From Acidobacteriaceae bacterium (lineage in GTDB: Bacteria > Acidobacteriota > Terriglobia > Terriglobales > Acidobacteriaceae), in contig JAOAPJ010000300.1 of assembly GCA_025462805.1 (NCBI GenBank), positions 1 to 6,036 on the forward strand: a stretch of DNA of 6,036 bases, read 5' to 3'. The notes beneath the pieces are model-generated. The model searched no databases. It saw only the letters and a list, made by a program, of their open reading frames with translations, and was not told the origin of the DNA. The translations under genes were made by a program, and so were the position numbers. Position 1 is the first letter of the stretch; each line of letters opens with the position of its first letter. Shown in pieces: positions 1-4,463 of the stretch.

Positions 1-15
1 CCAACTGCGGTGGCG

Positions 16-276
16 CTATTTCTTTGCCGGGTCTGACTCGGTTTGTGCCGGACCGCCCGTCGTGCCGGTGTAGCTTCCCGTCCGGTGGAGCCCGGGGCTG
101 TCGGGCACCGGCGGAGTCTGCTGCCCCAGCTGGACGCTGTTCTTCAGCGCTGCTTTCTGGTCCTGGTGCTGTCCCCCGGCCGTGTACTGATCATTGGGCT
201 GCGTGTGCTCGACCGAGGTGGGGGCACCGGGTGTGGTGGTGGTCTCGTCGGGCTTGACTTCGCTCTTGTTGCTCAT
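16..276 (-). CDS. Small hydrophilic, probably disordered protein of unknown function (86 aa)
   Basis: I do not recognise this protein. It is 86 residues, rich in Thr, Gln, Pro, Gly and charged residues, with no Cys, no Trp, no hydrophobic stretch, no signal peptide and no visible domain, so it is probably intrinsically disordered and cytoplasmic. Support for it being real: the ATG at 276 is preceded on the minus strand by AGAGGA about 5 nt upstream, a good Shine-Dalgarno; third codon positions are strongly G/C as expected for coding DNA in this genome; the stop (TAG, 16-18) lies inside the window, so it is complete. Frames on the opposite strand over the same bases give Arg/Cys/Trp-rich products and look like shadows. 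It lies on the same strand as the HIT gene, about 214 bases downstream of it, with a palindrome between, so it may have its own promoter, though I see no convincing one. Confidence 0.6.
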   Translation of the reverse strand: MSNKSEVKPDETTTTPGAPTSVEHTQPNDQYTAGGQHQDQKAALKNSVQLGQQTPPVPDSPGLHRTGSYTGTTGGPAQTESDPAKK

Positions 277-466
277 GGCATTCCTCTTCTACCGCAGGCG
301 CTGCGGCCGGTCCTGCTCGGTGTTCAATTCGGTGATCTTCAATGAACTGAGATGCGCGTGCCTGCGCGCTCGCAAGGACCAGGAGCGGTGGGTTTCCCCT
401 TCGAAACGCGCCAACTTTGCCCTGCGGCGGCGGAGCGGGCCGAGCAGGCGCCGAGGCCGCCGGGAA

Positions 467-490
467 CCAGGCGGCTCGCGAGCCGCCTGG
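467..490 (-). terminator. Perfect 24-nt palindrome abutting the HIT gene stop; possible hairpin terminator
   Basis: The half-sites CCAGGCGGCTCG (467-478) and CGAGCCGCCTGG (479-490) are exact reverse complements with no spacer. The palindrome begins at the base next to the HIT stop codon (TGA, 491-493 on the minus strand). As RNA it would fold into a GC-rich stem of about 10 bp with a tight loop. The bases after it on the minus strand (TTCCCGGCGG) are not a U-tract, so it is not a classical intrinsic terminator. It may instead pause polymerase, protect the 3' end, or be a DNA-level binding site. Confidence 0.5.
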
Positions 491-1099
491 TCAGGCGTGG
501 GCGAGTGCCGAGTGGAGGCGTTCCCAGGTCTGTGGCAGCGTCTCAGGCAGGACGCGAGTCTCGGCGACGACGGTCATGAAGTTGGTGTCGCCGAGCCAGC
601 GGGGCAGGGCATGCAGATGGAGGTGTCCGGCCACGCCGGCGCCGGCTGCCTTGCCCTGGTTCAGGCCCAGGTTCATGCCATCGGGGTGGTACGTCTCCTC
701 GAGGGCGCGGGCGATGCGCTGGGACAGGGCCATCATCTCCAGAGCGGTCTCCTCGGCGAGCGCAGCGAGGGAGGCCTCGTGGACATAGGGCACCACCATC
801 ACGTGCCCTGTGGCATAGGGGTAGGCGTTGAGGCAGACGAAGCAGGTCGCGCCGCGAATGACGATGTTGGCGGCGCGATCGGCGGCCTCGGGGGGCATGC
901 CATGCGCGATCGCGTAATCGGCGGCGCTTACCAGGTTGCAGAAGACGCAGTGCCGGTCGTCTGGCCATGCGGCGAGCGCCTCAGGGACGCCGGGGCGCGT
1001 ATCGTGTGTGCCTGGAATGGGCTCTGCATTGGACGCGGGACTGCCGGTCTCTGGCTGAGTGACATAGGCGTAACGCCAGGGCGTCCACAGATGGTCCAT
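491..1099 (-). CDS. HIT family nucleotide hydrolase/phosphorylase (Ap4A-type), 202 aa
   Basis: Histidine-triad proteins hydrolyse or transfer nucleoside monophosphates through a covalent nucleotidyl-histidine; this branch is usually annotated as a diadenosine-polyphosphate hydrolase or phosphorylase and acts in the cytoplasm. The triad is clear: H159, H161 and H163 in GHLHLHALPRW, H161 being the expected nucleophile. The fold's earlier signature TGHVMVVPYVH is at residues 97-107, with H99. C51 and C54 in CVFC are the usual zinc-binding pair of this subfamily. The N-terminus MDHLWTPWRYAYV is typical of the branch and fixes the start. Residues about 16-48 form a Pro/Gly/Asp-rich linker, making the protein somewhat longer than a minimal HIT protein. 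No Shine-Dalgarno is visible; instead a TATACT box lies 7 nt before the ATG. It is divergent from rpsA. The exact substrate cannot be told from sequence. Confidence 0.93.
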   Translation of the reverse strand: MDHLWTPWRYAYVTQPETGSPASNAEPIPGTHDTRPGVPEALAAWPDDRHCVFCNLVSAADYAIAHGMPPEAADRAANIVIRGATCFVCLNAYPYATGHVMVVPYVHEASLAALAEETALEMMALSQRIARALEETYHPDGMNLGLNQGKAAGAGVAGHLHLHALPRWLGDTNFMTVVAETRVLPETLPQTWERLHSALAHA

Positions 1100-1106
1100 A
1101 GCGGCG

Positions 1107-1112
1107 AGTATA
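1107..1112 (-). promoter_or_regulatory. Candidate -10 box (TATACT) for the HIT gene, suggesting a leaderless mRNA
   Basis: On the minus strand TATACT ends 7 nt before the HIT ATG (the intervening bases are CGCCGCT). A start of transcription at the usual distance would fall on or next to the A of the ATG. This agrees with the missing Shine-Dalgarno. No recognisable -35 is found 16-18 bp upstream, where the sequence is GC-rich, so the call rests on one hexamer and its position. Confidence 0.4.
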
Positions 1113-1188
1113 AGGGGCGCCGCAGGCCAGCCGGACGCGGGAGGTAATGGGAGCTGCGGGCGAACGCGGAGGCGGAGGCGCCTGATTT

Positions 1189-1223
1189 TTCACAGGGAAT
1201 TTACACACGCACTTCCCTGTGAA
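1189..1223. promoter_or_regulatory. Perfect 11-bp inverted repeat upstream of the rpsA promoter; candidate operator
   Basis: TTCACAGGGAA (1189-1199) and TTCCCTGTGAA (1213-1223) are exact reverse complements around a 13-nt AC-rich spacer. Arm centres are 24 bp apart, a little over two helical turns, so a dimeric regulator could contact both arms from one face. The right arm ends 7 bp before the -35 element of the predicted rpsA promoter. The repeat also lies about 90 bp upstream of the divergent HIT gene, so it could affect either gene. No gene points into it from the left, which argues against a terminator. The regulator is unknown. Confidence 0.55.
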
Positions 1224-1230
1224 GCTTTGT

Positions 1231-1259
1231 TTGACTGCCCTACACGTGGTTGCTACACT
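1231..1259 (+). promoter_or_regulatory. Sigma70-type promoter for rpsA with extended -10
   Basis: TTGACT (1231-1236), a 17-bp spacer, then TACACT (1254-1259), preceded by TGC in the extended -10 position (1251-1253). Hexamers match the consensus at 5/6 and 4/6 with ideal spacing. Predicted transcription start is about 1265-1267. The nearest plus-strand gene is rpsA, whose ATG is at 1642, giving a leader of about 375 nt. A second promoter closer to rpsA cannot be excluded. Confidence 0.65.
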
Positions 1260-1265
1260 CGTCAA

Positions 1266-1641
1266 TGAGGCCCTGTCTGCTGGATTCGCAGATACGGTTT
1301 CCACTGCGATCCCTGCCCATTCCGAAGCTAAAGGCAACTCCCCTTTTGGAGACCTGTTGAGTGCCCGCCGCGTTTCGGTGAGCCTTCCCGATAGGTCCAG
1401 CGGATTCGCCTCCCGGAAAATGCAGGCACGCAGTGAATGCCCTGGGTTCGCCACCGTCAGAAGCCGAGGCGAGGCAAGGGGCGCCGGGTTCACCGGATTC
1501 GCCTTGCACGCAGGTTCCGCAAGGGCCTGACTTCTTCCCGATTGGCGTACCTGGACGGCGACTGTTCTCTCGCGCGTAGGCCTCGTTCCTGAGGCGGCGT
1601 GGCGGGGAGCAGCGGCGCCGACGAATCCGGAGCGGTTAGCT
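1266..1641 (+). promoter_or_regulatory. Predicted long 5' leader of rpsA
   Basis: This is most of the gene-free stretch between HIT and rpsA. Small frames exist here but lack ribosome-binding sites. The leader shows local hairpins: CCGG/CCGG around a 5-nt loop (1484-1496) inside GCAAGG/CCTTGC (1474-1479 with 1502-1507), and GCCTC/GAGGC (1580-1584 with 1591-1595). The rpsA Shine-Dalgarno GGAG is at 1629-1632, 9 nt before the ATG. Bases 1622-1630 (CGAATCCGG), which include the first two G of that site, are perfectly complementary to 1493-1501. S1 represses its own mRNA translation in E. coli through a structured leader; whether that holds here is inference. Confidence 0.45.
1282..1502 (+). repeat. 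Three dispersed copies of GGATTCGC (plus one near copy) in the rpsA leader
   Basis: Exact copies of GGATTCGC lie at 1282-1289, 1402-1409 and 1495-1502; the last two share an 11-mer, CGGATTCGCCT (1401-1411 and 1494-1504). A near copy GGGTTCGCC is at 1444-1452. All are in the same orientation. Their complement CGAATCC occurs at 1622-1628, directly at the rpsA ribosome-binding site. Confidence 0.6.
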
Positions 1642-3540
1642 ATGGCCAACGCCCAACATTCCGAATACATCGAGAGCACACCCCTGAACACCCAACTGGA
1701 AACCCCAACGCTTGATACCGCGACGGAGCACAACGAGCCGTCGAATGAATTCACCCACAACCACCAGTCTGAAGGCGAGTACCAGCCGGACCAGACTGGC
1801 CACGCCTCCGCGTCGGACGACGCGCCGGTCACCACTGCCGAACGGGCAGAGGACGACATGAGCATGGAGGACTTTGCCGCGGCCCTGGAGTCGTTTGACC
1901 GCGAGCAGGCTGCCGAGGCCGCCATTGCGCAGGGGGATGAGAACAACATCATCACCGGCACAGTGGTGAAGATCACGGACAAGCACGTGGTGGTGGATGT
2001 CGGGCTGAAGAGCGAGGGTCTGATTCCGCTGGAGCAGGTGACCGATCACACGGGACAGTCCAAGCTGCACCCCGGTGATGTGATCGAAGTTGTCGTGGAG
2101 CGCGAGGAGGCCGAGGGCGGCTACCTGCTGAGCTACGACAAGGCGCAGCGCCATCGCGTCTGGGATTCGATCGAGAAGGCCTACACGGAGAAGGTGCCGA
2201 TCACGGGCACGGTCCTGGGCCGGGTCAAGGGCGGCGTCACCGTCGACATCGGGATCAAGGCATTCCTGCCCGGCTCGCAGCTGGAGATCCGTCCCGTCCG
2301 CAACCTGGACGCCTACATCGGCCAGCCGATCGACGTGCGCGTGATCAAGCTGAACAAGAAGCGCGGCAACGTGGTCGTCTCCCGCAAGGAGATCCTCGAA
2401 GAGGAGCAGAACGCGAAGCGTTCCACCACCCTCGAGCACCTGGAAGAGGGCGCGATCCTGAACGGGACGGTGAAGAACCTGACCGACTACGGCGCGTTCG
2501 TGGACTTGGGCGGTATCGACGGCCTGCTGCACATTACTGACATGTCCTGGGGTCGCCTGACGCACCCGCGTGACCTGGTCAACGTGAACGACGAGATCCA
2601 GGTGAAGGTGCTGAAGTTCGACAAGGAAAAGCAGCGCGTCTCGCTCGGCTTCAAGCAGCTCACTCCCGATCCGTGGCTGGACGCGGTGGAGCGCTACCCC
2701 ATCGGGGCGCGCGTTCGCGGCCGCATCCTCAGCGTGACCGACTACGGCGCCTTTGTGGAGCTCGAGCAGGGCATCGAGGGTCTGGTGCACGTCTCGGAGA
2801 TGACGTGGTCCAAACGGATGAAGCATCCATCCAAGATGGTGAAGCCAGGGGACGAGGTCGAGACGGTCGTGCTCGCCGTGAACCCCAATGACCGCCGCAT
2901 CTCGCTGGGCATGAAGCAGCTGCTGGAGAACCCGTGGGAGCACCTCTCCGAGCGTTATCCGGCAGGCGCGATCGTGGAAGGACGGGTGCGCAACCTCACC
3001 GATTTTGGTGCATTTATCGAGATCGAGGACGGCATCGACGGCTTGGTGCACGTCTCGAACCTGAGCTGGACCAAGCGCGTGAAGCATCCTTCCGAGGTGC
3101 TGAAGAAGGGCGAGAAGGTGCGCGCAGTGGTGCTTGGCGTGGAGGCTGAGAATCGGCGTCTGTCGCTGGGGATCAAGCAGCTCCAGCCCGATGTCTGGGA
3201 GACTTTCTTCGACCAGCATCGTGTGGGCGATGTGCTCAAGGGTAAGGTGCTGCGCTCGGCGCAGTTCGGCTCCTTTGTCGAGATCGCCGAGGGCATCGAG
3301 GGTCTGTGCCATGTCTCTGAGGCGACCGATGCTCTAGGGCAGCCGGTAAAGCTGGAACCTGGTCAGGAGTTCGACTTCAAGATCATCAAGATGAACCCGG
3401 AGGAGAAGAAGGTGGGCCTCAGCCTGCGTGCGGTGGGCGAAGAGGGCAGCCGCGCCGATGTGGAGGCGTACAAAGCGCCTGCTGCGTCCGGCTCAACCAC
3501 CACCCTGGGCGACCTGATGAACTGGAAGCGCGGCGAGTAA
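1642..3540 (+). CDS. rpsA: 30S ribosomal protein S1
   Basis: S1 binds mRNA on the 30S subunit and helps unfold and load it at translation initiation. The 632-residue product has six S1 RNA-binding domains at about 102-167, 186-250, 269-339, 354-424, 441-511 and 528-597. Domains 1 and 2 resemble the ribosome-docking domains of E. coli S1 (VDVGLKSEGLIP at 118-129; RVKGGVTVDIGIKAFLPGS at 194-212). Domains 3-6 are canonical, with (Y/F)GAFV(D/E)L and G(I/L)xGL(V/L)H(V/I)S signatures. It is longer than the E. coli protein (557) because of a polar, Asn/His/Glu/Thr-rich N-terminal extension of about 100 residues, probably unstructured. The C-terminus ends with a short TLGDLMNWKRGE tail. The ATG at 1642 has GGAG 9 nt upstream. 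An in-frame ATG at 1858 (M73, before SMEDFAAALE) also has a good GAGG 5 nt upstream and would give a 560-residue protein, so the start is not fully certain. The gene appears monocistronic. Confidence 0.97.
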   Translation: MANAQHSEYIESTPLNTQLETPTLDTATEHNEPSNEFTHNHQSEGEYQPDQTGHASASDDAPVTTAERAEDDMSMEDFAAALESFDREQAAEAAIAQGDENNIITGTVVKITDKHVVVDVGLKSEGLIPLEQVTDHTGQSKLHPGDVIEVVVEREEAEGGYLLSYDKAQRHRVWDSIEKAYTEKVPITGTVLGRVKGGVTVDIGIKAFLPGSQLEIRPVRNLDAYIGQPIDVRVIKLNKKRGNVVVSRKEILEEEQNAKRSTTLEHLEEGAILNGTVKNLTDYGAFVDLGGIDGLLHITDMSWGRLTHPRDLVNVNDEIQVKVLKFDKEKQRVSLGFKQLTPDPWLDAVERYPIGARVRGRILSVTDYGAFVELEQGIEGLVHVSEMTWSKRMKHPSKMVKPGDEVETVVLAVNPNDRRISLGMKQLLENPWEHLSERYPAGAIVEGRVRNLTDFGAFIEIEDGIDGLVHVSNLSWTKRVKHPSEVLKKGEKVRAVVLGVEAENRRLSLGIKQLQPDVWETFFDQHRVGDVLKGKVLRSAQFGSFVEIAEGIEGLCHVSEATDALGQPVKLEPGQEFDFKIIKMNPEEKKVGLSLRAVGEEGSRADVEAYKAPAASGSTTTLGDLMNWKRGE

Positions 3541-3562
3541 GCAGCATCAAAACTAAGCAGAC

Positions 3563-3598
3563 AAGAAGGCCGCCTCGGGAGAGGCGGCCTTCTTATTT
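3563..3598 (+). terminator. Strong intrinsic terminator of rpsA, probably bidirectional
   Basis: A 14-bp stem (3563-3576 with 3581-3594) closes a GGGA loop of the GNRA type; the 3' side ends TTCTTATTT. It starts 22 nt after the rpsA stop. Because the outer stem is A-rich on the left and T-rich on the right, the minus-strand transcript of the convergent operon, whose last stop is at 3636, would also form the hairpin with U-rich bases at its end. It therefore probably serves both directions. Confidence 0.9.
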
Positions 3599-3635
3599 CG
3601 CCGTTCACTTGGGAAAGAAGGGAACGGGGACGGCG

Positions 3636-4022
3636 CTAACCTTCGATCTTCAGCGTCAGGTCGACGATCCTCTTGTTATCGAAGGAGCTGACGCCCTTTT
3701 CCTTGGACTTGCGGCCCTGGTACTCGGCCCACACGGTATAGCTGGCGTCCGAATTGAGCTGGCCAAAGCGGAAGTTGCCATCGTCGGTACTGATGTAGGT
3801 GCGGACCTCGAGCGTCTTGGCGTTCTTCAGGTAGACAATGGCGCCCTTGACCGGAGTTCCATCCCCAAGCTGAACCTTGCCCTGGACGACGCGCGCAGGC
3901 GCCTGCTGCGCCACCCCGATGGCGGGCAGAGCGACAAATGCTGCAGTGCCGGCGAACAGGATGCTGATCGCAAAAGGCACGCCCAGACATCGCCGGATGT
4001 GGCGTGCACGCTCACTCTGCAT
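3636..4022 (-). CDS. Secreted carboxypeptidase-regulatory-like domain protein (128 aa)
   Basis: Residues 1-38 look like a Sec signal peptide: basic RARHIRR, a hydrophobic run from about 13 to 37, and a plausible cut at GVA|QQ (38/39). The mature part of about 90 residues matches the CarboxypepD_reg / transthyretin-like beta-sandwich pattern: VVQGKVQLGDGTPVKGAIVYL (45-65), then TDDGNFRFGQL (79-89) and YTVWAEYQG (95-103). Such domains are non-catalytic and common in secreted acidobacterial proteins, where they are thought to aid folding, binding or surface attachment; here the domain stands alone with no protease or TonB-dependent receptor attached. The ATG has GAGGAG 5 nt upstream, inside the end of the preceding LysW-like gene, whose stop is only 2 nt away. 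The two are surely co-transcribed and perhaps translationally coupled. Function unknown beyond the fold. Confidence 0.85.
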   Translation of the reverse strand: MQSERARHIRRCLGVPFAISILFAGTAAFVALPAIGVAQQAPARVVQGKVQLGDGTPVKGAIVYLKNAKTLEVRTYISTDDGNFRFGQLNSDASYTVWAEYQGRKSKEKGVSSFDNKRIVDLTLKIEG

Positions 4023-4024
4023 CC

Positions 4025-4219
4025 TTACTCCTCTTCGTCTTCGCGCAGGTCGTCATCTTCATCATCATAGCCTTCCTCTTCGACCTGCGAGAGCTGCAGT
4101 GGCTCGGTGGCCACAACCTCGAATTCTGTTCCGCACTCTTCGCACGCGATGACGTCACCTTCTTCTACGTCGTCGGCGTCGATATCCAGTGCGGTCTCAC
4201 ATTCCGGACATGCTGGCAT
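4025..4219 (-). CDS. LysW-like zinc-ribbon protein with acidic tail (64 aa)
   Basis: The N-terminal half is a four-Cys zinc ribbon: C4-P-E-C7 and C26-E-E-C29, followed by GTEFEVVATEPLQL. This layout is that of LysW, the amino-group carrier protein of the Thermus-type lysine pathway, and of related zinc ribbons. True LysW ends in EDWGE, whose last Glu carries the substrate; here residues 47-64 are a run of Glu, Asp, Gly and Tyr ending in EEE without EDWGE. So it could be a diverged carrier or an unrelated zinc-ribbon protein. The start is well supported by GGAGGG 6 nt upstream. First gene of a two-gene operon with a secreted protein gene; no lysine or arginine biosynthesis genes are in view. 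It is very acidic and presumably cytoplasmic. I give no lysW symbol because the key C-terminus is missing. Confidence 0.82.
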   Translation of the reverse strand: MPACPECETALDIDADDVEEGDVIACEECGTEFEVVATEPLQLSQVEEEGYDDEDDDLREDEEE

Positions 4220-4463
4220 TTCCTGCCCTCCAGGCTAGGACGATCTTTAGGGTTGATGATGGCATTTGGACGCGCTGAGGCTGCCAAGAGTCCCATTTTT
4301 TCTCCACAAGCAGTAGTGATGCGGGTGTCGCTGGTGCGAAGGCGCTCTGTAGCACTCGCACTGCGATTGTCCTTCGCCACGGCTGCAGGGAAACGGCTTA
4401 CGGCTAGTTTTAGAGGCAAGGCGCTAGTGCGTCAAGGTGTGAGACGATGCGCGTGGAGACGGC
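4220..4463. other. Divergent intergenic region between the LysW-like and M28 genes
   Basis: This 244-base region must hold the promoters of both divergent transcripts. It carries both Shine-Dalgarno sites at its ends (GGAGGG on the minus strand near 4228, GGAG at 4455-4458 on the plus strand). I find no hexamer pair with good spacing on either strand; the best minus-strand candidate, TTGGCA, lacks a convincing -10. Frames across it have no coding look. Confidence 0.5.

Noticed and set aside
322..347. GTTCA-N16-TGAAC dyad upstream of the 86-aa gene
   Set aside because: Arms of only 5 bp are common by chance; no promoter elements sit beside it.
194..1147. 317-residue plus-strand frame opposite the HIT gene
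   Set aside because: It is antisense to a gene with an intact catalytic triad, and its Gly/Arg/Val-rich product has no family pattern.
1219..1530. 103-residue plus-strand frame in the rpsA leader
   Set aside because: It starts inside the inverted repeat with no ribosome site, overlaps the predicted promoter and transcription start, and its product has no recognisable pattern.
981..1982. 333-residue minus-strand frame across the HIT start, the intergenic region and the rpsA start
   Set aside because: It overlaps two well-supported genes, covers the promoter region, and its Ser/Ala/Arg-rich product looks like an antisense shadow.
2480..3290. Repeated DNA stretches inside rpsA (for example ACCGACTACGGCGC at two places)
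   Set aside because: They are explained by the homologous S1 domains 3-5 of the protein, not by a separate repeat element.
1636..3312. 558-residue minus-strand frame antisense to rpsA
   Set aside because: Its His/Leu/Val/Asp-rich periodic sequence mirrors the repeated S1 domains; long antisense frames are expected opposite GC-rich coding DNA.
4336..4377. GCGAAGG / CCTTCGC pairing in the gap before the M28 gene
   Set aside because: A 7-bp stem with a 28-nt loop is weak and has no flanking support as a riboswitch or terminator.
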